From Davidsoniella eucalypti (lineage: Eukaryota > Ascomycota > Sordariomycetes > Microascales > Ceratocystidaceae): a stretch of 64,000 bases of DNA. Positions 21,477-34,552 of the stretch are shown piece after piece. Position numbers and translations under genes: made by a program. The number at the start of each line of letters is the position of its first letter. The stretch's first letter is position 1. Under the pieces are notes generated by a model. The model was not told the origin of the DNA, made no database searches, and saw nothing but the letters and a program-made list of their open reading frames with translations. The DNA lies in NCBI GenBank assembly GCA_004009845.1, contig RMBW01000141.1, forward strand, positions 1 through 64,000, read 5' to 3'.

Positions 21477-22949
21477 CTAAAACACATCCCATAGACTAAC
21501 TCTACCATCTTTACCACCTAATGCAAGCCAATGTGTATTGCGCGCCTCTAAAAGTCGCCGCTCGCGCATTGAAACAATTCCTCGTGCTGCCGTTGTTGTT
21601 TTTGGCACTAAAGTCCTAGATCCCATACCCACCCCCGGAACATTTATGCCTTCTCCCGCATGACTCCACGCGCTTCCATCAGTAAGCTCAGTTGCGGTAA
21701 GAGTCCCAGATACATTCGACAAGACAGTAGATTCCGAGCCTACTGTTGCTACTCCTGTTACTATTGTTGCTGCAGTTCCATGCGTATCCTGTCGTGGACC
21801 GACACAAGCGAAAGCTGTAGCAAAGCAGCCGACTTCGTGCCACTTCAGTACAGCGACTTCATTGAGTGTCTTGCACGAATACACTCGTCCGCGCGCATCC
21901 CAGCCGCCAGTCGCCAAAATCTTACCGTCTGAGCGGATGCTCAGGCCCTGCTGGCCGGAATGTTTGGTGTTAACCACACGTAGAGGTACCGTGACTGCAT
22001 CTATCGTCGGGCCACCGCTGCCAGCTCGAACAGGCGGTGGAATTGGATGCTTAGCCAGGGTTGCATCGGCGCTGGTGGTAATGAAGAAGTCGCGTCGTGG
22101 TGACATCTCTAAGGAGAGGATGGGCTGGCTATGCGCCTTGTAGGTGTACACAAGAGTCCAGGAACCATCGCGGTTCAGTCGAGCAACTGTCGCTTGGCCG
22201 TTTTCGTAGCCGGCCGCTAGAGTTAACATGCCGTTGTCATAGCCTAGCGCAACTGCCATGACCATTCCGGCATTTTCCACGGACTTGACAGTATATCTAC
22301 GCGTCTGACTAGGCAAATGAAAGATGTCGATCTGGACCGCTCAAGTTAACAACTCGGATCTCCTGACATGGATGTGATGATAACTACTTACGCCTTCAAG
22401 CATTAGAGCATTTGGTACAGCTAAGAATATTTCACTGGAAGAATTTAGGCATTCGCCTGGCGTAACTGCACAGCTTGCAAAAGCACAGAAATTCATCGAG
22501 TTCACAGGCATTAGAAACTCTACCCATGGCTTCGGTCTTGATTCCGGTAAATCAGTTAGTGGCGCCTCTTTACTGAGTGTGTCCAGGTCACTTCCAGCCT
22601 GCTTCCAGACTATCAGTTCGTTGTCACGCCCATGTCTAGCCAAGTTAGTCTTTGTATCCTGTTCATAGTCGTCAAGGGGGCCACTGGTAGAGATGATACG
22701 GTTGGTTCGCCCTTCCTAGTCGTATCTGTAGACTTACGTGATAAGGCGTTCTCCCCATGACTGAATCGCTAGCACAGGCTTTTGGTGCGCTTGCCATACA
22801 GCTGCTGGCCTCATTGTAACGAGATCCCAGAGCACTACATAGCCATCCGCATCGCCTGTGGCGAGCTGTGCATTGCCTCGAATAAAGCGCGCTGTGTGGA
22901 CCTGCGCCTTGTGGCCGCGTAGGATGACCTTTGGCGTCGGAGCTTCCAT
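21477..22949 (-). CDS. ASA1: ASTRA-associated protein 1, WD40 repeat (436 aa, three exons)
   Basis: Asa1 associates with the ASTRA/TTT assembly (Tel2, Tti1, Tti2, Tra1) that helps mature PIKK kinases. Exons on the minus strand: 22949-22738, 22635-22392 and 22331-21477; introns of 102 and 60 bp, GTAAGT donors, an ACTAAC branch site in the first. Spliced text restores LITHGRDNELIVWK, the family's diagnostic segment at the end of the first repeat region, and GVIDIFHLPSQTRRY. WD repeats are visible at LRGHKAQVHTARFI with DADGYVVLWDL, YKAHSQPILSLEMSP with TTSADATLAKH, and LSIRSDGKILATGGWDARGRVYS. The chain closes with ALGGKDGRVSLWDVF at the C-terminus, as expected for a propeller that ends on its last blade. 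The first ATG is chosen; no upstream in-frame alternative gives family-like sequence. Confidence 0.92.
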
Positions 22950-24224
22950 CTCAGCTTGGTCCAGATAAAATACAAACTATAACGATGAAAAGAAAGTAAC
23001 CGTAGTCTTCGGTGTTGAGACAAAGAAAACGACAGCCACTCTCTTCTCTTCCTTGCTATGGTTCGATGCCTATCTGTAGCGTAGCTGATGGGCTTGATCC
23101 GATTTGCCCGGAGAGAAAAAACGAAAAAAACAAGAGCAACGCGGGATGATATACCGGATGGCAGAAGCCGTTCGCATGGCACTGCCAGATTAGGATGTGT
23201 TGCTATTGTGTACCAACGCCTTCTTTGCTTACAGTCCTCGTCTGTTTCCCGATTATTATTTTTTTTTTCTTTTCTCGGGTTTCCCTCTAGCTTCCCAGAT
23301 AGCCTTTACAATTTGCTCTTTCGTTTGGCAGTTGATGCTTAGTATCTGCTGTGATATATGCCGTGGTATTTGTTGAGATATCTGCTCAGTCCGCAGCAAC
23401 GCGGCATCGGCGATTTACTGTCTTCAAACCCTCGGCGTCCAGGTCGTCGAAGAATTAGTTTCAGTATTCGTCTCAATCAGTGCATTGGGGGAAGGACAAG
23501 CAAATACAGTGCATTGTGAATCTCTATTCAAGATCTGTTGATTCCAAGGTAAATCGCCAATTGATTATCATCTTGGCACCAAATCAACGGCCCATAATAT
23601 TAACCCTCTACTCACCATACCCTAGCCTGTTACCGCAGTCGCAATAGCCCGACGTTGTGACGCTGCAGGGTTAGGAGGCTAGACAATCAATGAAAATCCG
23701 TTTATGACTGTGCCAAACGTCGCAAGTTTGGTTAGAGGGGCTGTCACAAAAAAGATGCGCTGTAAATCATTTGTCGGTCCTAAGAAAGCAAGAGAAAAGC
23801 AAGATTGCTGGGACGGTTGGCTCTGAACTGTAACCCACTAACGTGGCTTCAGCAAGCCTGAAACGCAACTCTAGGTGCTTAATTAATGCCGCGTAGGCTC
23901 TAGAAGTCTTCTGTTTTACTGTGGATTCGTTTCGTTTTATTTCCCAGCTCTTTTGCATGAATTATCACCACGAAGCTGCCACTTTTCACCCAACTTCTCA
24001 GCGCTAGGTTAAAGTTTACTTGCCTTTCAGGGTTAAAGGTAGTAGTGTCGAGAGACTGGTTTTAAGATTCAACATCTTCATCGCCTATACGGATAAGTAA
24101 GTCTCACATGACCAGTGTGATCCCTATGAGCAGTGTCCATAGCTATACATCTTATAACTAGTGAATCTAATCATTATTTCTTTTCTCTCTTTAATCAAAA
24201 ACTCAACCCAAAACACCCTCAATA

Positions 24225-24398
24225 ATGATCGACATTTAAGCTGCTGATGCGCCCTCTGTCAAACCCTCTGAAAACTGTTACCGCGTCTGCCTCAAATCAC
24301 GGTGATTACTATCGCTAAGACTACATATCACGGCTTATTATAGCTTCAAGATAGGCCCAGGCCTTGCTCTAGATCTCCTATACCGATCGGTGTATGTT
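24225..24398 (+). pseudogene. possible decayed coding start
   Basis: A CA-rich leader-like stretch (about 24192-24224) precedes ATG at 24225. The frame then reads MIDI, a TAA stop, and continues AADAPSVKPSENCYRVCLKS before the next stop. The TAA would be CAA if one C had become T, the change produced by repeat-induced point mutation at CpA. A short intron-like segment (24302-24343, only 42 bp, weak GTGATT donor) would link to the frame RFKIGPGLALDLLYRSVYV. I do not recognise the protein, and the signal could be chance in AT-rich DNA. Confidence 0.2.
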
Positions 24399-27135
24399 TG
24401 ATAGGCACAACATCCTACTTAGAGAACACGAAGTTCGTGATTTTATATACCCCAAAATATAACTGGAATACTTGAAGAGACTAGAAATGGCGATATATAT
24501 CTGGCCATAGACTACTGAATACAGGCTATGATAAATATCCTGGCTTGATATTATCTTGCTCACCGGCTTACCCCCGAGTACGATGCGATTGATTCAGTAC
24601 TTCTAGGCAAATCCTAGTTGGTACTCCTATACCAAGGTGGCACTATATGTATATACATACATTATGCAGTAGTAGACAACGGAGGAAGATTGTGTTTTCC
24701 CCGTCCCATCGGCGACGGACATAATAGCTTCACCAGATAGTCAAGACCCGTGTACCTTGATTACATAGTACATCATATCTGAGCCAGAGGTTTCTCTATC
24801 ATAAACCTGGCATTACTGTCAAGATGAACACATACAACCATTTATGACTCGCAGATCAATTTCTCTGCGTCGTAAAGCAACACAGCCGTTACAGTAGTAC
24901 ATGTGCATATATAGTACCTACCACGCAAACATATCACATGGTCGAGAACGCCCGTTGGAGTATCTCCTGGTAGCTGGAACAGAATAGCTCAGGGTCTCAA
25001 TCCCCTCCATAGGATCTCATGTAGAAAGTAGAAAGTAAAATCTAGTTCTCGATGCTGGCATGTGGGTTGGCTTGGTTCCCAATCAAAGTCTGGATTTTTC
25101 TTTAATGAAAGCGAGTTTAGCGCTTAATCCTGGCCAGCTTGTTTGTTATTGGAGTTGTGCCACTTCAGCTTGCAGTTAAAGAAAGCTATTGTTACATTTA
25201 CATCATCTAACCTTCATTATTGCTATTAGGAACTTAACATCTGGATTAAAGTAGCACCCTTTTGGCTGAATTGTTAACCCTAAGATACCGATATGGCTAA
25301 CCCTTGTACCTACTTATATCCTCGATATTGAAAGTTGCCTCTGTAACGAAATAGTCAGAGACCAAAACTCAGTATTTCAATATAATGTGTATCGATAATA
25401 GTGCTGACCACTGTTCCCAACTGCTATACCAGTTTTACATCCTATTATAGCCTTAGCCTTGCGGTGATAAGACTACTACCCCCTAAAAACAAGCAACTGC
25501 CAGTCTCTGATTATTTTCCTGCAACCTTAATGACTTTAGGCTTGCATCCGAAGCTTTGAGAACAAACTTTTATAGCAAGCGTTTTTATCTTCGACTAAGC
25601 TCGTCCTATTATCTACTGTACACGTATAGTTTCTCTATTCTATAACTTGAATCTGACACATCTTAACAGATAATTGTAGCAGTTTTAAATATTTTAATTA
25701 TTCTCTATGTTATGGTAGTATTTTAGTAAATAATGGTTTCGTCCATTCTCCTTCTCTCTAATGTTCACATGTGTTCTTCTCTCATTTACATGTAAGTTCT
25801 CTAGACCGCCTATGCCGGCAAAACGAGATTTTTTTTCTTCATGCGAAGAGGGATAAAACAAAAAGTCTGTTACCAGGTGGAAACCGGCGGTATCAGTCGT
25901 TTATTGTCTAAGCTTTTGTCTTGCTGGATCGAACGTCTAGCCCATGAAGCTTCTTTATAAACGATGTGTTCTTGGTACACCACTAGAATCGAAGTCTTCA
26001 AACAAGCCTCCTACCTGTTAGTCAATGCTTCTCGGAGTATTGTGTTTGAATAGTCAGATGACATGACAACGCTGGAGCAAAGTATATCTCTATTTATATA
26101 CATGCATCACATCTTAAAACATATAATATTCTTTGGCCCTACTCAGATCAGCCGCTCAACTTGGGTATTGGCTTTGAGACTAAGACGATATATCCCTTTA
26201 CCTTTTCCATCTTCCATCTTCCCCCGTTGCTTGGTTTATATTTCTCGTTTTATACTTTATTCAGCGATACGACTGAAAAGGAACTAACGCGGGGGATTAA
26301 TATGATTGATGTAATGAGTGTCCGAGCATTGCCAACTGCCTTTGAAACAAGAGAAAGATTTCATCATGTCTAATGCATGACCGCCTTTCTGTTTTTATAT
26401 GTTTTGCTCGGTATATCACCGTGCAATATATACCGCGTTTGTTTCTATTTTCATATTATCTAACACAGCACACTCTAAAGAAAAGGACAGATCAAAGGCG
26501 CGAGAGAAGACTAACGATGGATGTGATCTCGTTCGTATTGTCCCGGGACTCCGCGGGTGTACGGCAAAACTCACTGATGTTGAGCCATTTAACTAATATA
26601 ATCTGCAAGTTTACTTGAAGAACATCTGTACACCAGTTTTAAGCTTTTCGCTTTGACTCCATGCTAGCCTAGGATCCAGGGTAACAATATCACAAGTGTT
26701 AGTTGACATAGTATCTTTAGAAAATCCATACCATATCTAATATATACTCATAGTGAAGAGTATGTTGCATAGATGTATAACACCGTAGAAGTGTTATTCA
26801 AGTTATCTATATGCTTAAAAACTATAAGTAGCTGGTTTGAGATTATGTGAGGGAGGTTAGGCTTTGATTGTTTCAAAAACTAGTTTACTTTTAATAACTT
26901 TCCGACAACAAGCTTTTTTTCATTATTATTTTTACTGGCACGCTTTAACCCTCGCGTATTAAACGATGATGTCAGTAAACTCTTGAAAAACTTAGAAAGA
27001 AGAACTTTTAATAAACGAGCTCTTAAGAAACAGGGTATACCCACAAACCTAGTACTAATAAAACCATTCGCTTGTCTTGCTATGGGTTTCTAAGCAACTG
27101 TGCTATGGTATAACTGTATAAGAATTTACTTATTT

Positions 27136-27159
27136 ATTCATTAATCTTATGGAGCTATA
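27136..27159. repeat. second copy of dispersed 24-bp sequence
   Basis: Identical over 24 bp to 663-686 (ATTCATTAATCTTATGGAGC followed by TATA). Immediately after it this copy has an extra 9 bp (GAGCTATG-like duplication) before both copies resume AAGATGT. Likely a remnant of an ancestral interspersed repeat. Confidence 0.55.
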
Positions 27160-30100
27160 GAGCTATGAAGATGTGTACATACAAGATATTTCCCGGAATC
27201 TACAGAAGGAAAATGCTGAACAAAGGTTAGTGTAAATTAGGGTAAACTGAGTAGAAAAACCGAGTCTTGGCAGAGGATGGAAGTTTAGCAGGGAACTATA
27301 TCATTAGTTCAGAGTTTCCCCCGACAGGCTCAAACTAAGCCTTCAAAGCTTGCGTACCTCTCTCTCGGCTCATGTGAAACGCTGTAGGCAGATAAGGGGG
27401 CCACTATCAGAGGGCAATCCGAATGAAATGATTTAATAATATGTACAGATTTGTGTGTTTATAGTAATGCTGAGTTGTACTAGAATGCTAGATCCATGTA
27501 GAGTGATGTTTGCTAAGATGGCACCCATGATGGGATAAGATATGTCATGCTAATGAACCAAACTATACAGATACAAGCTCTAGAATAACAAATAAGCAAA
27601 CAAATATAGGATCTTTGGCTTTGGAAAGGACAAAATCCCGTTGACTAAATGGTTAATAAGATAAAATGACATTGTGGGAGCCTTTAGTGTTAGTAAAATT
27701 CTCTAGTGTAATGGTTAAAGAAAATCAGTGTCACTAACCCTATATTAAAGGTTGGTACTTGTAAACATCACTTGAAGATGAGAGTATAGCTCTTGATTTA
27801 CTAGCTATATATTAGGAAGGTGAAATATATTCTTAGTCAGAAATATAACTATATCTCGTTTATAAGTACATAAAAGACCGATCAAGGTATAATGATAATG
27901 GAGTATTGTGGTGTATTGTGCTGTGTTATGTTTTGAGGCCTAGACCTCTAGGTGGAGAACAGACAAATGTCTTTTGTTTCTAGCCTGCAAAGATTGGCGA
28001 TAGAACTGGCCATTACTTATCTGCGTGTTTTATTTGCAGCAGGAGCTGATAAGAGACAGTAACTCCAACATAATTATTGATTATGGAGTGGCCTAATTGG
28101 AGCATATTAGTGATTAAGCACTGCCAGTTAGTAGCGCAGTTTATTAATGAAAGGTGAGCCTCGTCTTGGCGGCGAAATATCGACGTTAGTGCCACACATA
28201 GCAGGAACTGTTGTGTTATATTGTAGACTAGGACCCAGCGTTTAATCGCAAAGGCTGGTTAAATCTTCGGAAGATAGAAAAGAATTCGTAGGTAGTAGGA
28301 GGGGAGTGGTTGCTTTAGTATAAGTTATAGTGACTAAGTTGAGCTGTGACTATCGTACTAATGGACTAGCCAGCGAGTAGTATAGATAAGCTTTGTAGTA
28401 TTGAAGGAAATGAAGACCTAAAAACGTGGTAACCTATCCCAACCAAGACATTGAACCAAAAAGGAAAATTACTGCTAAATCTAGGTCATAAAATGATAAA
28501 AAGGGTTTTTTTATTTTTTATTTTTATTTTTATTTTTTTGCGCGGGTCCTAACAAGAAGTCGGCAGTTGCGTAGCACCAAGTAGCGTCAACTCGGCTTAA
28601 GAACGAGGAGCCTTTGACAAACTGAGAGACAGACAGAAGGTGGACGAGATAGAAGAAAAGTGAGATATCATAGTGCCTGGTCTCAGTATTTACATATGTC
28701 TTCATATATATCAGGGCTGCATATACAAGTATGTATGTACATATATAAGGCGTGTTTTTGCTAGCTGCCGTATGACAGAAACTGTATCTGACGATGCATG
28801 TTTGAGCTGCCCGCAGGGTTTATTCGCCAGATATTAAGCCTAAAAGGCGACTGAGACTTTGCGGAATCGTAAAGCAAAGAGCTACGGGCTTACTTGGTTG
28901 ACTGCAGTGGGCAGACCCTAGCTTTTGGCTTATCCGACTAGGGTCCGGCGAGGGTTAGTGGGCAGAACAACTTTAGCTGTAATAGTAGTTCAGTTATGTT
29001 CCCTCGGCTCAGAACGAGCACATGTAGTCTTTGTCATGTAGTGTTTTTATGTTATCTTGTTCCTCTCTGATCCTCGCCTCGGTCTCGTCTCACAGCGTTT
29101 CGTCGTCACTAGCAGACCAGCAATCCCTAGGTCGTGGTTGACCGTTCAATGGCCGGCCACGCAGCAGACAAGGCGTTTTCTGGACAGGGACCTCGCCTTA
29201 CCTTGCCGTTTTTATGATTTTTTTTACCAAGTAGTGTTCGAGACCTAAGAAAGACGGAAGGAAAAAACCCCTGGCGTCTGCAGGCTATCGGTGCGGTAGA
29301 CGTAGCATTCGCTCGCTACAGTTGCAGTCGCATTAGAAGCTCTTCGGCGTGCAGGTGCGCGACTCCAAGTGCGGTGTTTAAAGACACCACGAAGCATCAC
29401 GTCGCTTCGACTAAGTACATCGTCTTCTTACTTGAGTCTTGATCGTCCACGAAAAACTCCATTTCGTGGCGAAGCGCGCCGTACGCTCAAGGGTTGACAG
29501 CCTAGGGTTAGAACACCCGTCTGAGCCTTTGTCTACGGACACAGAAGTGGCAGCGCAGAAAGGGCTTCCACTTTGAGTCTTATAGAGGAAAGAAAAGAAA
29601 AAGAAAAAAGAAACGCTCTCTAGTTTACGTTGCAGTGCACTCAACTGCCTGCCTGGGCCCTGGCTGTGGGTTTTCGCTCTCTTGTATTCTTTTTCGTGGG
29701 CGTTCGAAAGACTGGCAACTTCAGCCGAACCGTCAAGTCTGCAACCATTCTTTGACAAAGGACCCCAGTCGCCCGGCCGCCCGGTCCTCCTCCAGGGCCG
29801 TGACACTTGCTCCTCTCGAAGCTGTTCTTCTAGCTGTATATGTAAGTCGGCTTGCTGCTGTGATAGCCTGGAGTTCGCGCATTCTGGCGGCAAGGCACAG
29901 GAAGAAAGACGGAGCGTCAGAGGCTGACCTTTTACTGGAAATAGTCGAGAGAGCTGGAGTTTATATGGTGTTGGCCGACAGTGTTTTGGGATACTGGATA
30001 TCACTAAAGATTGCCTTTTTCCTGCTGGCTTGTTAGCTGGCTTTCTTTTCTCCTTCGTCGACAAGTAGTCTCGTTGCACAGACTCGCTGTAGGGCATGAC

Positions 30101-30599
30101 GATGAACTGGAAATCCGGAATAAGAAAACAGGGCTTCCACCCTAGAAGTATGTACGTACGTAAATAGCACATAGTAGTATACATACAGATATGTGTATAT
30201 GTTGTATGGACATGTCCGTGTTGATATATCCTCTTCTTGCCGCCGTCTTAGAGCCACCATGCCGCGCTCTTTACTAGGGTGCTTTCTTTTTTTTCTCGCG
30301 GAGGACAGCATGTGCAGCTTTCGTATCTATCTAGCCTATAGCAGGTGATGCCCAACATGTGGCTTGCTGAGGTGTTGCCCATATGTTTGTCACCGGCATC
30401 AGTCAACTGAATCTTCCATGCTTGTCTATGGCAAGTAATCCGATGCAAATGTCTTTACCCTCTGTTCTGTAAAGGAATAAGCAATTCTGCCCAACTTGGC
30501 TTGAATAGCTCTTTGATAGCTGGCTATACTTGCAGACACAGCAGCATCTTCGTCTCGATATTCCTAGCTCCATATCCGTTTAGTGTACTGAATCCTCCC

Positions 30600-33500
30600 T
30601 ACTTTAGCTTTTACATTTCTGTCTGCGTTTGCACGTTTTAATCGATATATTAGCCTGTTTTTTTCTTTATTTTTTCGTGAATTTGTTCCTTCTTCCCTGT
30701 CTTCGTTTACTCTTCCTGGCGGCTTTTATTCTCTCATAACCTTGGAACATTCTTTCTTTCTCTTCCTTGATCTACTTGCTCTTGCTACCACTTGGCCAAC
30801 TCAGTATTGCGATCTATAACTCAAGAGACAAACCACAGTTGGCTGTTAGTCGGAGATCATCTATGTGCTTACAACCTGCTTTTAAACGCTGGGCTTTCAG
30901 ACCTCCAAACTGATCTAGAGAGCGAGTGCCACGGTACTACGCATATCGGTAGCACTGGGACTTGCTGGTGTTCTATTCTTAGACTGCAGCAATACATGTA
31001 TACACACTAACGTAAAGCTACGAAGCCGGCTTCTTGTTCGCTTATGTCTTGGGTTTTGCTTGATATTTCTTGGCGGAGAGCATCTACAACGCACTGCACG
31101 TTTTACAAACAGCGTATAACGACGTCTGGTCGGTGCTTCTAGTTTTTGTTTCTGAGCTGTCTGATTGACTGGCCGGACTAGACTGCATCTCATCTTGGTC
31201 TAATTGTGTTCCCTGGCCTGCATCCAGAAGCCCATCATCTGCTATAGTACTCACTCCTGTCGATAGTACTAGCTCTGCTATTGCCGGCAACTCGCCTGTC
31301 GACTGTATTTATTCTCTCACTAGCATCGATCTGAGCTAGAACTTCTACCCACACACCATCAACTGGCAGCAGGACCCTTCCCGCCCATCTTCTATCACCA
31401 TCTCCGGCCCTGGCCAGAGGTTTAGCTGCACCCTCTTCGACACTGATGATACCGGTCACCACACCCCCTCCCTACCTAGCGCTCTCTTGACGGGCTGCTC
31501 GCAGTCTTATACGTCGGGATCCAGGTCGGTTTGGGCCAGCATCTTGGCTCTATCTTACTTGGCTTTTTACCATCCCCCTTCTTTCTACTGTCTATACGCA
31601 TTGCCAGTCTCCATATCTACGCACACGCCCCTCCACCGCGAGCTGGCTGGTCATAGATCGATCTTCGTCTTTCAAAAGCACGCCCGCTCTACAACGCGAT
31701 CGTGGCTCGCCCCGACTCTACGCTGCTCTAGCCATACACATACATATTACTGTATTCTCATCTCTCATCTTCTCATAGAGACAGGATCTGGAAGCCTGTC
31801 TGGCCAAGTGTTGTCTTCACCTCTCGGTCTGCCTATCTCGTCCCCCCATCTACCTAAAAATAGCCTTCTGTCTGGTCAGAAAACAACAGGTAGCGTCCAT
31901 CTGTCTGTGTCTTGATCGTTCCTATCACGGCCCTTTCATTCTTCACCACCAGTCTCTTTGTTACTCTTTTCTTTTACTGTCCCCGAGCCCTGCTTGTTTT
32001 GCTTGTTTTGCCTGGTGACATATCGGGTCTATCCGCCCCTAGTTTCTTTTCGGGAGCCATCATCTTCATATACATATTTGTATCACCCGCTCTTTTTTCA
32101 CACACAGGCCCATGTACATTTTCTTTGGTCTTTCTGCTTCCTCTCTCTTCTATCCTCTGTCTTCCCGTCTGCCTCTCCAAATTCCACAGACAGCACGCCG
32201 TATCTCGGCCTCTTTCACTAGAGTGTACGGCGAGCTCTACCCTCTTAGACGGGATTCCCAGAGACCTGCCCGCATATGCCACTTGATATACAAACACATA
32301 CGACGTTATCTTTGGTAGCTTTCCCGCCTATTTTCCTGTTCCTGGGCGCTACTCCCGTACCAAAAACGGCAACTCTCGTTTGCTGTCAATCGGCGACCTA
32401 TCACGGCCAGACAGCACCTCACACCATAGAGACAGTTGCTGTAATCTTGCATTTCCGGCACTGTTGCGGGACAAGCTAGAAAAAAGCCGGGGGTTTGTCT
32501 AATGGCTTAAGCACAGGCGATCCATCCTATTTTCTCCTCTCCTCCCACTTCACTGCCTATCTGCTGCATCATCTCCCAACATCACCACCGACACCACCGT
32601 CTTCCCACCGCAGCGGCTTGTTACTATCGCCGTCCTGCCTTCAAGCCACTTTCAGCTTTCTCTGCACCCTCGTACGCATATCCAAAGCCCAGAGCCAGCT
32701 CCCATAGTCCTTCTTACACCGCAAACAAACAGGCCGTGGCTCCCTTGTTCCTTGTGTCCGCCTCCATCTCCGTGCTGCCCGTGAGAGTGTGAACGTGGGC
32801 GTGGGCGTACGTGTATATCAACAGACAAAAGTACATGCTTTGCACTGGTGAATGTAGAAGCAAGTGATAGCGTCCACGTACATGTGTTCATGTGTCCTGT
32901 GCCTAAACCCAATCTACTATTCTTATTCCCGTCTTGCCCGCTCCGTTCAGCTGTCAGCTTTGGCCATTGCCTGCCCGGGACTTGCTTTGCTTAGACTCGC
33001 TCTCACCACCCCCTTCTGTTCTGTCACTTGGAGTGGTTGTGCACCGCTGTGTGCGTACAGACGTGGAGCAGCTGCAGAGTTGGGAATCTATTTGACCATC
33101 TGACAACCCTCTCTTCCCCATCATATCTTTGTCTCGTTCGAGCTTAGACTCCGAGCCAGGGCGCAATCTAGCTGCTGCCGTCTATCTAGTTGTCACTGCT
33201 GTTCCAACCAATGCGCTCTGTACTTTGGACTTGGTGGCCATAGTTTAACCAACCAGTGCCATTTGTGCTATATCAGAACCCGCATATCATATCACAACCG
33301 CCTTCTCTATCCACCAAACTACTCCCCGATGCTCAAGCGTTTTCCGGCTGCCTTCCACCAACTACATCAGTATTGATCAGAACGTCGACCTACGCAACAA
33401 TATACCCTAGACCCAAGTCAACTAGTACCCGATCCATTGCAGCACCGAATATACGCATCGGCTCCACGGCTGTCCGGACAGCATCGCATCCCGAGCCTTC

Positions 33501-34552
33501 TCTCACCGGCGCCCTTGGCCCATATCCAATCTTGAGCGACACCCAACTGTCTTCGACACTGTCACGAACGAGGGCCTCCTGTTTTAGCCGTCCTCCATCA
33601 TCGCCGGAGGGCTGTTCTTGAGCAATTTCTCATATCTTGAGGCGTTCTTGCTTTTCTAATGATCTACATCGTCGATCACACGCTTGTATCTTCGCATTAA
33701 GATCCTATTCCGCTTATTAGGACTTGCCACCCCGATCCCTACGATACTTGACCTATCAGCTTGTAAGTCTTGAATCTCCGTTTTTGAACTTCAGCCCATT
33801 TCATCCATATAACAAAAGGCTATTATTCCCCAATGGCATTCCATGCCTCGATATATATACTTATCAAGTTCTATTGCCATGTACCTGTCTACGTGGAAGC
33901 TTAGTATGTAGAACGTGCACCCGAGTTCTAGTCCTCTGCTGTATTCACTGGAAAAAGCACCCTCTCCCCAAAGCAGACCCCCTCATCATGCTGTGCTCCC
34001 CATACCAGTCTATTTTTCCTGTACGCACATATGTTAAAAACCTGGACTTGGAGACTTGTGTTCTGTACATTCGTTATCGTACCCCTCCCCCCTTACTCGC
34101 TCTCATTTCACCGCATTGAATGGGCATACTTGGTTCGCTATAATCTAGCAGTGTACACTATTCACTGCTGCTATAATACGGCCGACCATTCCCGCCAAAC
34201 CACATACTTTTTTTGACCCGCCCATGCTCCTGTATTTTCAGAGCCTCGACGACATTCAAGCTCGTCAGAATTCACTCACTACACGCCTAATGACGTACAC
34301 TGGCCCGCCGCGTAACAATGGATTTGCAGGCCACAATCTGCTGCCTCTGGACTCGCTTCTAACTGACTTGCCATGATAGGTTCACAGCACCATATTTCGA
34401 CGTCGCCATCAGCAAGCTGCTTGACGGAGCCTTATGCCTACCACATTCTTCAACTTGTCGTTAATTTTTTTCCCCGATCCCGGCTTATATACTCGGCTTA
34501 GCGTAACCCCTCCGCCCTGAAAAGTCAAATACAACTACCATCTTCGCTTGTC
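30600..34552 (+). promoter_or_regulatory. 4-kb pyrimidine-rich promoter / long leader of the OefC-like regulator
   Basis: The plus strand is strikingly rich in C and T across this stretch (for example 31910-32200 and 32510-32650), with no protein-like frame. Such strand asymmetry is typical of transcribed leaders and core promoters of fungal genes, and here it runs up to the ATG of a large Zn2Cys6 regulator. Many small upstream ATG frames occur (such as 31487-31915 and 33724-34119), which would be uORFs if the leader is transcribed throughout. Its extent as a true 5' untranslated region is inference; an unannotated non-coding transcript is an alternative. Confidence 0.4.

Larger units (their letters stand above)
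22950..30599. other. 7.6-kb gene-poor AT-rich desert
   Basis: After the ASA1 promoter (about 22950-23350) I find no convincing protein gene or RNA gene. The DNA is AT-rich and TpA-rich to about 28750, then less so to 30150. It contains several AGGGTTA/TAACCCT heptamers (for example near 23600, 23666, 24031, 25271, 26945, 27740, 28970 and 29505), a copy of a 24-bp sequence also found at 663-686, a T/A homopolymer-like tract at 28506-28540, and a possible broken coding start at 24225. The longest open frame (29411-30184, minus) has no protein-like features. The region may be decayed transposon DNA, but I recognise no element. Confidence 0.5.

Noticed and set aside
29411..30184. 257-codon open frame on the minus strand
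   Set aside because: Composition is patchy (a run of Phe from a poly-pyrimidine tract, no hydrophobic core pattern) and no domain is recognisable; it overlaps similarly long frames on the other strand, as expected in GC-richer non-coding DNA.
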